Made by a program: the position numbers and the translations under genes | Notes under the pieces: model-generated | The model's input: the letters and a program-made list of their open reading frames with translations, nothing else | Database searches by the model: none | What the model was told of the DNA's origin: nothing | Origin: CAVWDU01 sp963840725 | GTDB lineage: Bacteria; Pseudomonadota; Gammaproteobacteria; Pseudomonadales; Halieaceae | Reading direction: 5' to 3' | NCBI GenBank assembly: GCA_963840725.1 | Contig: CAWIZY010000015.1 | Span: forward strand, 23,328 to 87,327 | Length of the DNA: 64,000 bases | Shown here: piece after piece, positions 1-8,124 of the stretch | Layout of the letters: the number at the start of each line of letters is the position of its first letter | Numbering within the stretch: the stretch's first letter is position 1

Positions 1-202
1 AACACCGGCAACCGTCCAGCTGGGTTGCCTGCAATTCATGCGCCAGCCGCTTGTCGATTGTCACCTACCACCTGGACCATGCGACCTGCATACCGCGCGT
101 CTTGCAGAACCTTTATAACATGAGCAGATGTTTGTCCGTGCGCTTGCCGCAGAGAATTTCATCGCCAACAATGACCACACCAAACTCTCTGACAGCACTC
201 AT
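1..202 (-). CDS. Molybdopterin-binding (MoaB/CinA-like) protein, N-terminal fragment, frameshifted
   Basis: Reading on the minus strand from an ATG at 202, the peptide begins MSAVREFGVVIVGDE and continues ILCGKRTDKH, the opening of the MoaB/CinA-type molybdopterin-binding domain (strand, then GDEIL.G, then DxH). The frame closes after about 30 codons. Good family sequence resumes in another frame (HVIKVLQDAR) and then again (GMQVAWSRW), so at least two single-base indels are present. The gene runs off the left edge, so its length is unknown. In this family the domain binds a molybdopterin or nucleotide-like ligand; a specific substrate cannot be given. It points the same way as the DUF523-DUF1722 gene beside it. 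Confidence 0.6.
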
Positions 203-212
203 CTCTCAAACC

Positions 213-1188
213 CTATAAGTTGTTTCTTAACAACAAAGCCTGCGGATGCGGATTCAGATATACCTGCTGTTCTATATACGGGTCCGGATGCATCCTGAAA
301 TGGTGCTGCAACAAACGGATCGGCACGACCAGGGGGAATTCCCCGCGCCGGTAGGCATCTATGGTTTCATCGAGATCAGTTCGGTGGGCAGAATCGAGGC
401 TGTTTTTCAAATAACCCAGCAAATGCTGCAAAACATCGGTGTGACGTTTGCGTGTTGCCGGCTTGCTCAGGGCGCGCATGAGACCGTCGATGTAGCTGTC
501 AGCGATATCATTCAGCGACGCCCGGCTTAAATCCGACAGCATGTGCCCCAACTGCTTGTACATTACTGCACTGTGCGACATGACAAGATACTTGTGCCCC
601 GTGTGAAACCTTAACAGCGCCTGTTTGCTTATGCCGTCCGCAATCATTGCCTTCCAGCGAGCATACACATAGACCCGGGTAACAAAATTATCGCGTAAGG
701 CCGCGTCATTGAGACGCCCTTCTTCTTCAACCGGCATCAGCGGATGGGCATTCATGATCTCGCGCGCGAACAACCCTGTCCCCGAGCGCTCCGGCATACC
801 CTTGCTGCTGTAAATTTTCACGCGTTCCATGCCACAACTGGGTGAATCCTTCTTGAAGATGAAACCACATAGCTCGTGCAATATTGCCGGCTGTTTTCCT
901 GCCATAGTCTCTAAGCGGCTGAGTTACATTCAGCTCGCTGTTCCTCACGCCTACTGCTTCAGGACTAACGACATCGCCCACCAGGCGTATCGGCTCTCTC
1001 GGCGTACCCATACCAATCGCCACTTCAGGGCAAAAGGCCACAAACTCAAAATGATCGGCCAGCGCATCCGTAACAAAGCGACTGCGTTTGTGACCACCAT
1101 CAAACCTTACCTTCCTGCCCAGCAGGCAGGCACTAACTCCGATTTTAATCGTGTCTGCAATCTGTTTATGGCAGCTGGATTCACGCAT
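213..1188 (-). CDS. DUF523-DUF1722 (YbgA-type) protein, one internal frameshift
   Basis: Two overlapping frames form one protein of about 320 residues. The N-terminal part from ATG 1188 carries the DUF523 signature IGVSACLLGRKVRFDGGHK and a later FCPEVAIGMGTPREP. The remainder, in the frame that ends at 213, contains the rest of DUF523 (KKDSPSCGMERVKIYS) and then the helical DUF1722 domain (ARWKAMIADG; HTGHKYLVMSHS). The break lies near 890-905 and joins two conserved halves with no loss, so I read it as a base-calling indel. The biochemical function is unknown. The family is repeatedly found next to photolyase, MerR/LitR and cyclopropane-synthase-like genes, which agrees with the divergent operon here. 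The start is 1 base from the stop of the DUF3429 gene, so the two are probably co-transcribed. Confidence 0.82.
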
Positions 1189-1189
1189 A

Positions 1190-1681
1190 TCAAAGGCTCC
1201 TGTAGGTGAATATCAGCGCGACTGCAATACTCAATGAGGCGATCACTGTGAGTCGTCCTCTGAGGACAAGATACCAGCCATCAAATGCCTTACATCGCCG
1301 GTCAACCAGGTAGATTGCGCACAGGCTGACGAGGATCAGTGAAAGGCCATAGGCCAGCGGTAAAAGCGTTGCCAACCAGCCGGTCAGGGCGGGAGCAACA
1401 GCATACTGCAGACGCGTTCCCGGGCCGGTCACGCTTGCACCGCCAACGACCGCGCCCCAGTGAGTGGCACCAAGGAAACTTATTATTACCGCACCATAGT
1501 TCACCAGGGCCTGGCCTACGCGCTGTTGTGCTTCATCCTGGTAAAGCAGGTACGACGTTGCGAGAACCAGAAACGGTATCAAGCCGGCATAGCCAAGCCA
1601 GCCGGCCTGGCGTGGAATAGCAGTCCATTCGAGATGGGACCCGGCGCGATCAAGCGCGGAACCAGCATGCGTCATCTTCAT
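1190..1681 (-). CDS. DUF3429 family membrane protein
   Basis: This 163-residue protein has about five hydrophobic segments. The first follows LGYAGLIPFLVLA and the next follows VNYGAVIISFLGATHWGA, the most conserved block of DUF3429. The C-terminus holds a last helix and a short basic tail. Function is unknown; it is an inner-membrane protein. Its ATG overlaps the TGA of the glutathione peroxidase gene by four bases (1678-1681) and its stop abuts the DUF523-DUF1722 start, giving a three-gene minus-strand unit. No frameshift is visible. Confidence 0.85.
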   Translation of the reverse strand: MKMTHAGSALDRAGSHLEWTAIPRQAGWLGYAGLIPFLVLATSYLLYQDEAQQRVGQALVNYGAVIISFLGATHWGAVVGGASVTGPGTRLQYAVAPALTGWLATLLPLAYGLSLILVSLCAIYLVDRRCKAFDGWYLVLRGRLTVIASLSIAVALIFTYRSL

Positions 1682-2221
1682 AACAGCTCCTCGATCAGGT
1701 TCACAAGCCGTTCATCTTCAGGCGTTACCTGGCTCGGGAAACTGGCTACTACGCTTCCATTCCTGTCCAGAACGTATTTGTGAAAATTCCAGGCAGGCTG
1801 CTGCCCGGTTTCTTTAGCCAGGTGTCTGTAAAATGGATCTGCGGAATCACCTTTTACCCGCACTTTCTCAAACATGGGGAACTCCACCGCGTAAGTGAGT
1901 CGGCAGAAATCCTGAATCTGTTTCTCGGTACCCGGTTCCTGACCGGCAAATTCATTGGAAGGAAATCCGGCCACGACCAGGCCGCGGTGGCGATAACGCT
2001 CGTAAAGCTTTTCCAGCCCGTCATACTGAGGCGTGTAAGCACATTTACTGGCAGTGTTCACGACCAGCACCACTTTCCCCGCCATCAGATCGCACAAATG
2101 CACAGGGTTTTCTTCGGCGAGGGGGCGATTGTGGTAGTCGAGCGCGGCCGGACAAGCCGCATAGGCGGGGGCTGCGGACAATGTCAGCAGTGCAACAAAC
2201 AAGGCCGCTTTTACACGTCAT
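1678..2221 (-). CDS. Glutathione peroxidase-family protein, exported; frameshift in signal peptide
   Basis: The reading frame encodes a thioredoxin-fold peroxidase of about 180 residues. Visible family elements are NTASKCAYTPQYDGLE with the peroxidatic Cys, FPSNEFAGQEPG with the active-site Gln, and WNFHKYVLD with the active-site Trp. It would reduce hydroperoxides, probably with thioredoxin because the Cys (not Sec) type usually does so. The N-terminus is a secretion signal ending AAPAYA. In the open frame the first usable codon is TTG at 2202. An ATG at 2221 with an upstream GGAG would give MRVKAALFVALL if one extra A near 2218 were removed, so I place the start there. A lipid-peroxide role fits the divergent fatty-acid operon. 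It heads the minus-strand unit driven from the shared intergenic region. Confidence 0.85.
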
Positions 2222-2252
2222 GTGTGAAATCATCTTGCTCTCCGAAGAATGT

Positions 2253-2286
2253 TGTACAAATATACACTTTATTCGACCTATGTACA
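2253..2286. promoter_or_regulatory. TGTACA/TATACA site cluster upstream of the peroxidase operon
   Basis: TGTACA occurs at 2253-2258 inside the perfect palindrome TTGTACAA and again at 2281-2286, with TATACA at 2261-2266 between them. On the minus strand a TTGTCA lies upstream and the second TGTACA falls where a -10 element would be. TnTACA-type sites are known for MerR-family B12/light regulators (LitR, CarH), whose targets are these same genes. The regulator itself is not in the window, so the assignment is inference. Confidence 0.4.
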
Positions 2287-2413
2287 ATTATTTTCGTTAA
2301 AACGTGACAAATAATAAAAAAAACAGCGCAGAAAATATTTGTTATATCTTTGTTTTAATTATTTTTTAATGATTTTTATTAACCCTTGCCCGTTTTTCAC
2401 GATCTACAAACAG

Positions 2414-2449
2414 TTGACATTTAGTTTTTATTTGTATAAGTTTTGTACA
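2414..2449 (+). promoter_or_regulatory. Putative promoter and paired TGTAYA sites of the lipid-modification operon
   Basis: A perfect TTGACA (2414-2419) is followed by TATAAG (2435-2440). The -10 is overlapped by TGTATA (2433-2438), and TGTACA (2444-2449) lies exactly 11 bases further on, one helical turn. The 11-base phasing equals that described for CarH/LitR direct repeats. The upstream 100 bases (2290-2400) are very AT-rich. The next gene starts at 2485 after AAAGGA. The 15-base spacer between -35 and -10 is short, so an activator may be required. Confidence 0.45.
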
Positions 2450-2484
2450 CGTTAAACCCGGCGTCAGAAAATAAAGGAACCCAT

Positions 2485-3531
2485 ATGCGCAACGCTGCCT
2501 CCACCGCCATAGACTGGTCCGAACAGGGCCTGCTACCGGACACAGTCATCCGGCACGGTGTGAAACGCCTGCTTAAAAAGCGCATCGCCGCACTGCACAT
2601 CGATGACTGCGAAGCCCTGGCTGGAAACAAAGCGGCTTTTATTCAGTTAATGAATGACAGCGAGATTGCCCCACTACCCTTCAAGGCCAACGAGCAGCAT
2701 TATGAAGTTCCGACCGAGTTCTTCCTGAATGTCCTCGGCAACCACAGCAAATACAGCTGTTGTTACTGGGGTGCGGATACCACCGGGCTGGATGCAGCCG
2801 AAGCCGAGGCCCTGCGCATCACCTGCGAACATGCGGGACTGGATAATGGCATGGATATTCTTGAGCTGGGTTGTGGCTGGGGATCGTTGACGCTGTGGAT
2901 GGCTGCGCAATACCCCGACAGCAGGATAACTGCAGTCTCAAACTCAGCTTCGCAACGCAAACACGTTATCGACCAGGCAAAGCAGAGAGACCTCAACAAC
3001 GTCAGTGTGCAGACCTGCGACATGAACGACTTCTCCGCACTGGAAAAGTACGACCGCGTCGTTTCGGTTGAAATGTTTGAACACATGCGTAACTACCGGA
3101 AATTATTCAGCCGCGTTCATGACTGGCTGAAGCCCGGTGGCCGCTTCTTCATGCACATCTTCTGTCACCGTGACATACCCTATGCATTTGAAGATAAAAA
3201 TGCAGCTGACTGGATGAGTCGGCACTTTTTCAGTGGCGGCATGATGCCCAGCGATGACTTGCCCCTGCATTTCCAGGACCATCTTTCCATGCTCAGGCAG
3301 TGGCGCTGGGATGGAACTCATTACGAAAAAACCGCCAATGCCTGGCTGGGTAACATGGACAACAACAAAAACACCCTCTTGCCCGTATTGCGGGAAACCT
3401 ATGGTGAACAGGATGCCCAGCAGTGGTGGATGCGTTGGCGCATGTTTTTTATGGCATGCGCAGAGCTGTTCGGCTACGATAACGGACAGCAATGGTGGGT
3501 AAGTCATTACCTGTTTGAGAGAAAAGCATAG
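2485..3531 (+). CDS. SAM-dependent methyltransferase, cyclopropane-synthase-like (UfaM-type)
   Basis: A 348-residue class I methyltransferase. The SAM motif is ILELGCGWGSLTLWMA near residue 125, followed by an acidic strand end and the post-I block VVSVEMFEHMRNY; the C-terminal half is the Trp-rich cap (QQWWMRWRMFFMACAELFGY). I chose ATG 2485 because it follows AAAGGA by six bases; an upstream GTG at 2443 has no ribosome site. It is related to, but clearly different from, the classical cyclopropane synthase at 8121. In the furan-fatty-acid pathway a second Cfa-like enzyme (UfaM) methylates an unsaturated phospholipid acyl chain, and this gene sits in that genomic setting. The exact substrate is inferred from context. 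It is the first gene of the operon. Confidence 0.8.
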   Translation: MRNAASTAIDWSEQGLLPDTVIRHGVKRLLKKRIAALHIDDCEALAGNKAAFIQLMNDSEIAPLPFKANEQHYEVPTEFFLNVLGNHSKYSCCYWGADTTGLDAAEAEALRITCEHAGLDNGMDILELGCGWGSLTLWMAAQYPDSRITAVSNSASQRKHVIDQAKQRDLNNVSVQTCDMNDFSALEKYDRVVSVEMFEHMRNYRKLFSRVHDWLKPGGRFFMHIFCHRDIPYAFEDKNAADWMSRHFFSGGMMPSDDLPLHFQDHLSMLRQWRWDGTHYEKTANAWLGNMDNNKNTLLPVLRETYGEQDAQQWWMRWRMFFMACAELFGYDNGQQWWVSHYLFERKA

Positions 3532-3533
3532 GC

Positions 3534-4097
3534 ATGAACACCGTTCTCATCAATGCCATCGTTTTCAAAATCGCCTGGCTCTGCTGCGTAGTCGCTGCCG
3601 CCAATCATCTCCCCTGGCTTGGCACTTCGATTGCGCTTTTGGTTGCAGGCTGGCACATATCGGGCACCGAAAGTCCCCGCGATGAACTGCTACTTGTATT
3701 GTCTGCGGGTATTATCGGTGCAACCTGGGACAGCCTGCTCGTTTACGCTGGTTGGCTGCAATACCCGGCGGGCACGCTTATAGAGGGTGCCGCACCGCAC
3801 TGGATCATCGCCATGTGGCTGCTTTTTGCCACCACGCTAAACGTGTCGCTGAGGTGGTTAAAGCAAAGACTGTACCTCGCAGCTGCAATTGGCGCCATCG
3901 CGGGTCCGGCCGCCTTTTACGCCGGTCACAAGCTTGGTGGGGTGCAGATACCTGATTTTATGACCGCCATGCTGGCTCTGGGACTGGGTTGGTCTGTGCT
4001 GATGCCAGCCCTGATACTTCTTTCAAACAGACTCGACGGGACCAGACACCGGTCGGCAACAAGCCCGGTTATTCCTGATTGTGACGCTCGTGTTTGA
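3534..4097 (+). CDS. DUF2878 family membrane protein
   Basis: 187 residues, with about five to six hydrophobic helices. Family landmarks are NAIVFKIAWLCCV at the N-terminus, LSAGIIGATWDSLLVYAGW around residue 65, and PHWIIAMWLLFATTLN in the middle. No catalytic motif is recognisable and the function is unknown. It follows the methyltransferase by two bases and its 3' end overlaps the DUF1295 gene by 17 bases, so translation is probably coupled. The family is regularly found in this same light/oxidative-stress lipid cluster. Confidence 0.83.
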   Translation: MNTVLINAIVFKIAWLCCVVAAANHLPWLGTSIALLVAGWHISGTESPRDELLLVLSAGIIGATWDSLLVYAGWLQYPAGTLIEGAAPHWIIAMWLLFATTLNVSLRWLKQRLYLAAAIGAIAGPAAFYAGHKLGGVQIPDFMTAMLALGLGWSVLMPALILLSNRLDGTRHRSATSPVIPDCDARV

Positions 4098-4884
4098 TCT
4101 GAACCTGTACCTGGCAGGACTTGTTGCCGCCCTCCTCCTCCCCCTGCTCACATGGATTGTGAGCCTTTTAAAAGGAGATGTGAGCATCGTTGACAGCCTC
4201 TGGTCAATTATTTTTCTGGCACTTTGTGCAACCTGGTATATCGGCTACGAGTTCACAACGTTACGTGGTGTCATTGTGTTTGCACTGGTCGGTTTCTGGG
4301 CGCTCAGGTTGTCGGCCTACATCACCTGGCGCAACTGGGGTGAAGGTGAAGACCCACGCTATCAGGATATGCGGCGTAAATTTTCACCGTATTTCGCAAT
4401 CAAAAGTTTGTTTATTGTCTTCCTGTTGCAGGGATTCCTGGCCTGGATCATTGCACTGCCATTGCTCGCAGCCATTACCGGCAGCAGACCACCCAACCTG
4501 TTTGATGTATTGGCAGCAACGCTGGTTTTATTCGGCGTGCTGTTTGAAAGTATTGCCGATGCCCAGCTGGCAGCTTTCAAAAGCAAAGCCGTAAACCGCG
4601 GACGCGTCATGGACAAAGGCCTGTGGCGTTACACCAGACATCCGAATTACTTCGGTGAATGCTGTGTATGGTGGGGCTTTTACCTGTTTGCTGTCGCGGC
4701 CGGCGGCTGGTGGTCTATCCTGTCACCGGTGTTGATGACCTTCCTGCTACTGCGGGTTTCCGGGGTAACTCTGCTGGAAAAAGATATTACTCAGCGGCGC
4801 CCCGGTTACCGTAAATATGTTGAAAGTACCAATGCCTTTATTCCGGGTTTACCGCGGAATACGGGCACCACGGTGACGCAATGA
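4081..4884 (+). CDS. DUF1295 (steroid 5-alpha-reductase-like) membrane protein
   Basis: 267 residues with six or so membrane segments. The C-terminal signature GLWRYTRHPNYFGECCVWWG (about residues 180-199) is typical of the DUF1295/isoprenylcysteine-methyltransferase fold, where it lines a NADPH or SAM and lipid pocket. The start is GTG at 4081, inside the end of DUF2878. In this operon it is a candidate lipid reductase or desaturating partner, but that is inferred only from the fold and neighbours. It overlaps the next gene by the ATGA at 4881. Confidence 0.85.
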   Translation: MTLVFDLNLYLAGLVAALLLPLLTWIVSLLKGDVSIVDSLWSIIFLALCATWYIGYEFTTLRGVIVFALVGFWALRLSAYITWRNWGEGEDPRYQDMRRKFSPYFAIKSLFIVFLLQGFLAWIIALPLLAAITGSRPPNLFDVLAATLVLFGVLFESIADAQLAAFKSKAVNRGRVMDKGLWRYTRHPNYFGECCVWWGFYLFAVAAGGWWSILSPVLMTFLLLRVSGVTLLEKDITQRRPGYRKYVESTNAFIPGLPRNTGTTVTQ

Positions 4885-5549
4885 ACCCCCGCTTAGCAAG
4901 ACTCGCCGGGGCTGTAACTCCACCGGGCGGGCTGGTATTTCTGATATTAGCCCTGTGGACAGTCGGTCTTAATGCTGACGCCGGGCGCGAATGGAACTTC
5001 AAGGTATTCCTGGACAACAAACCCATCGGTTATCACTCTTTTCAGATTACCCGGGAGGGTGATCATGAACAGCTGAGCACCCGGGCTGATTTCAATGTGA
5101 CTTTCCTGAAAATCCCGGTATATCGATACAGACACGAAAACGTTGAGCACTGGCACAATCAGTGTCTGCACAGCATCGCATCAGAAACTGATCAGAATGG
5201 CGAGATGTTCGCTGTGCAGGGCGAAGCCAGCGCTCAGGGTTTCCGGCTGACTACCAATGAGGGTGATACGATCCTGCCCGCCTGCGTCAGCACCTTTGCC
5301 TACTGGGACAAGACTTTCCTCACGCACGACCGGCTGCTGAACACCCAAACTGGTGAGTACCTGGAGGTCGAAGTTGAAAACCTCGGCATGCAGACCATCC
5401 CGCTTCGGGATGCAACCATAACCGCCAATCGCTACAAACTTTCAGCTGAAGAGATTGACATCGATGTCTGGTATTCCGGAGACGATCAATGGCTGGCATT
5501 GCAATCAACTACCAGTAACGGACGGGTATTGCGCTATGTCATCCAGTAA
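4881..5549 (+). CDS. DUF6134-like exported protein
   Basis: 222 residues: a hydrophobic signal segment (about residues 14-32), then a beta-rich soluble domain. FLDNKPIGYHSFQITREGD and later RYRHENVEHWHNQCLHSIAS resemble the DUF6134 family of periplasmic proteins that share a fold with lipid-binding DUF3108. It contains no enzyme motif. It is translationally coupled to DUF1295 and its last codons overlap the lipocalin start. A periplasmic lipid-binding or chaperone role beside a lipocalin is plausible but unproven. No frameshift. Confidence 0.72.
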   Translation: MNPRLARLAGAVTPPGGLVFLILALWTVGLNADAGREWNFKVFLDNKPIGYHSFQITREGDHEQLSTRADFNVTFLKIPVYRYRHENVEHWHNQCLHSIASETDQNGEMFAVQGEASAQGFRLTTNEGDTILPACVSTFAYWDKTFLTHDRLLNTQTGEYLEVEVENLGMQTIPLRDATITANRYKLSAEEIDIDVWYSGDDQWLALQSTTSNGRVLRYVIQ

Positions 5550-6105
5550 ACGCTCCGGGAAAGCATTATTTTTATCACTTTGGATTTCCATGACCATGAC
5601 GCTGTCTGCCTGTAGCACATCTCCCCCACTGCGTACCGTTCAGAATGTTGACCTGGAACGTTTCATGGGTGACTGGTATGTGATTTCCAATATCCCGACT
5701 TTTATAGAGCGCGACGCCTACAATGCCATAGAGTCTTATAAACTGGTCAACAACAACCAGGTGGAAACAACCTTCCGATTCAACAAGGGCTCGTTTGATG
5801 GCCCGCTCAAGACTTACAGACCCACAGGTTTCGTTACCGATGATCCCTCCAACGCCGTATGGGGCATGCAGTTCATCTGGCCCGTCAGGGCGGATTACCG
5901 GATCATCTACCTTAACGAGGACTATACACAAACGGTTATCGGCCGTAACAAGCGCGATTATGTCTGGGTCATGGCACGCACGCCGACTATAACGCCGGCT
6001 GATCTCAACAGGATCATCGAACTCATCGCGGACAGTGGTTACGACATATCAAAAATTCAACCGGTTCCGCAGCGACCAGTTAACCCCGGAGTTACGCAGC
6101 CATGA
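5536..6105 (+). CDS. Lipocalin lipoprotein (Blc-type)
   Basis: 189 residues. The ATG at 5536 gives a short basic N-terminus, a hydrophobic stretch and the lipobox LSAC around residue 26, so it is a lipoprotein. The lipocalin signature is the GDWYVISNIPTF block near residue 48, and the third conserved region is RNKRDYVWVMARTP. Blc-family proteins sit in the outer membrane, bind fatty acids or lysophospholipids and respond to membrane stress. It starts inside the end of the preceding gene and overlaps the FAD enzyme start by four bases. Its presence supports an envelope-lipid remodelling role for the operon. Confidence 0.9.
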   Translation: MSSSKRSGKALFLSLWISMTMTLSACSTSPPLRTVQNVDLERFMGDWYVISNIPTFIERDAYNAIESYKLVNNNQVETTFRFNKGSFDGPLKTYRPTGFVTDDPSNAVWGMQFIWPVRADYRIIYLNEDYTQTVIGRNKRDYVWVMARTPTITPADLNRIIELIADSGYDISKIQPVPQRPVNPGVTQP

Positions 6106-7376
6106 AAATTGCCATAATCGGTACTGGTATCGCCGGTAACGTGTGCGCCTGGCACCTGAACAAGGAACACGATATTACTGTCTTTGAGGCCGGCGACCAT
6201 GTTGGGGGCCACACACACACGCATGACATCAACCATGACGGCAGACAATACACCATTGATACAGGCTTTATCGTTTTCAATGACTGGACCTACCCGAATT
6301 TCATTGCATTGCTGGATAATCTTGGTGTGGCGTCCCGTCCGACCCGGATGGGCTTCAGCAGCAGATGCGAAACAACTGGCATAGAATATAACGGCTCATC
6401 CCTGAACCAGATGTTCACCCAGCGGCGCAACATTTTCAGGCCGGGTTTTCTCCGCATGATCAGGGATATACTTCGGTTCAACCGCGAGTCGCCTGAACTG
6501 ATCGATCAAGCTGACCAATCGCTGTCTCTCGGCCAATACCTTGAAGCGAACAACTATGGCCGCCTGTTCATCGATAATTACATTATCCCGATGGGTGCGG
6601 CCATCTGGTCTACAGATCCACAGCAAATGCTGGCATTTCCCGCCAGTCATTTCGTCAGATTCTTCGACAACCACGGTTTGTTGAACATAAAGAACCGTCC
6701 CCAGTGGCGTGTCATTGAGGGCGGTTCACGTGAATATGTCAGAAAACTAACCGCGCCCTTCAATGACAAAATACATCTTAATGAGGCAGTCGTTTCTTTA
6801 AAACGTCTGCCAACCCATGTTGAATTACGCAGCTCATCGGGTCGTACAGAACACTTTGATCACGTATTTGTGGCCACTCACAGCGACCAGGCACTGAAAA
6901 TGCTGGCAGACGCCAGCGACCTGGAAAGTGCTGTTCTCGGTGCGATTTCGTACCAGAACAATGACGTTGTACTGCACACCGACACCTCAATACTGCCAGT
7001 AAATACACGCACCTGGGCCGCCTGGAATTACCTGCGCCGGCCGGACCGGGGACAGCGGGTATCTGTCACTTATAACATGAACATGCTGCAGGGTTTTCAG
7101 GCGAGTGAAACCTTTTGCGTAACGCTCAACGATACGCAGCGTATAGCCCCTGACAAGATCATTCGCCGGATGCAGTACCAGCACCCGGTTTTCACCACCG
7201 AGAGTGTTGCCGCACAACAACGGCACCAGGACATTAATGGAGACCGGCGCACCTGGTACTGCGGCGCATACTGGCGCTCCGGTTTTCACGAAGACGGTGT
7301 AGTCAGCGCGCTCAACGCCTTGCAGCATTTCAGGGAACATCACGATGCACAGTCGTCTCTACGTCGGGCAGGTTAA
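6102..7376 (+). CDS. FAD-dependent amine-oxidase-like enzyme (UfaD-type)
   Basis: 424 residues. The Rossmann fingerprint IAIIGTGIAGNVCAWHL is at the extreme N-terminus, followed by the GG doublet motif DHVGGHTHTH near residue 32. The C-terminal FAD-binding end, WYCGAYWRSGFHEDGVVSA, is complete. It belongs to the COG2907 group of the flavin amine oxidase superfamily. Members co-occur with DUF1365 and Cfa genes and are induced by singlet oxygen. The family includes enzymes that desaturate methylated acyl chains in furan fatty acid synthesis, so I propose a lipid dehydrogenase role. It overlaps DUF1365 by 32 bases. Confidence 0.87.
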   Translation: MKIAIIGTGIAGNVCAWHLNKEHDITVFEAGDHVGGHTHTHDINHDGRQYTIDTGFIVFNDWTYPNFIALLDNLGVASRPTRMGFSSRCETTGIEYNGSSLNQMFTQRRNIFRPGFLRMIRDILRFNRESPELIDQADQSLSLGQYLEANNYGRLFIDNYIIPMGAAIWSTDPQQMLAFPASHFVRFFDNHGLLNIKNRPQWRVIEGGSREYVRKLTAPFNDKIHLNEAVVSLKRLPTHVELRSSSGRTEHFDHVFVATHSDQALKMLADASDLESAVLGAISYQNNDVVLHTDTSILPVNTRTWAAWNYLRRPDRGQRVSVTYNMNMLQGFQASETFCVTLNDTQRIAPDKIIRRMQYQHPVFTTESVAAQQRHQDINGDRRTWYCGAYWRSGFHEDGVVSALNALQHFREHHDAQSSLRRAG

Positions 7377-8124
7377 ACACCGGCGCTATATGCCGGCGCC
7401 GCATGCCTTTCAGTATGGCCTGTTCATGCTGTACCTGGATCTCGATGAACTGCCAACACTGTTTGACAACTTCTGGCTGTGGTCAACCCGGCGCCCCGCC
7501 CTCGCACGCTTCAGGCGTGAAGACCATCTCGGTGACAAGACTGTTGATCTCGCAAGTGCGGTGCGCGAGTTTGTATTGCAGGAGTCGGGCATCTCGCTGA
7601 AGGGACCGATCCGACTGCTCACAAACCTTCGCTATTTCGGTTACGGTTTTAACCCGGTCAGTTTTTATTACTGTTTTGACGAGACCGATGAGAACGTGGA
7701 AGTCATTGTCGCTGAAGTCAACAATACACCCTGGGGCGAGCAATACTGCTATATCCTTCCGGATGCACACAACCAGGGTAACACTGTTACCAAGCGTTTC
7801 CTGCTTGACAAGCGCTTTCATGTATCTCCGTTCATGGACATGAACATGGATTATGACTGGCGCTTCAAGGCACCCGCCGAGAAACTCGTAGTGCATATGA
7901 AAAACTTCCAGAATGGCGAAGAACTGTTCAATGCCTCGTTGTCAATGCAGCAAAAGCCTGTCAACAGCTTCAACCTGGCAATCGCCCTGATCCGCTTCCC
8001 GCTGGTTACGTTAAAGATAATAGTCGCAATTCACTACCAGGCATTGCGACTCTGGTTAAAAAACGTTCCGTTTTTCCCCCACCCTGATAAACAGGAGGCA
8101 CCGGCCCCGGTGAGAAAACCATGA
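7345..8124 (+). CDS. DUF1365 family protein
   Basis: 259 residues with the diagnostic blocks LYVGQVKHRRYMPAPHAFQY at the N-terminus, FGYGFNPVSFYYCFD near residue 95 and EVIVAEVNNTPWGEQ near 115. The catalytic role is unknown. The family is an almost constant companion of the FAD amine-oxidase-like enzyme and of Cfa, and lies in the RpoE/ChrR and LitR light-stress regulons of other proteobacteria. It begins inside the 3' end of the FAD gene and overlaps cfa by four bases (ATGA). Confidence 0.9.
   Translation: MHSRLYVGQVKHRRYMPAPHAFQYGLFMLYLDLDELPTLFDNFWLWSTRRPALARFRREDHLGDKTVDLASAVREFVLQESGISLKGPIRLLTNLRYFGYGFNPVSFYYCFDETDENVEVIVAEVNNTPWGEQYCYILPDAHNQGNTVTKRFLLDKRFHVSPFMDMNMDYDWRFKAPAEKLVVHMKNFQNGEELFNASLSMQQKPVNSFNLAIALIRFPLVTLKIIVAIHYQALRLWLKNVPFFPHPDKQEAPAPVRKP

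Noticed and set aside
213..905. Separate DUF1722 gene distinct from the DUF523 gene
   Set aside because: The N-terminus of this frame repeats the end of DUF523 and the two halves join at one point without loss, so a single frameshifted fusion gene is the simpler reading.
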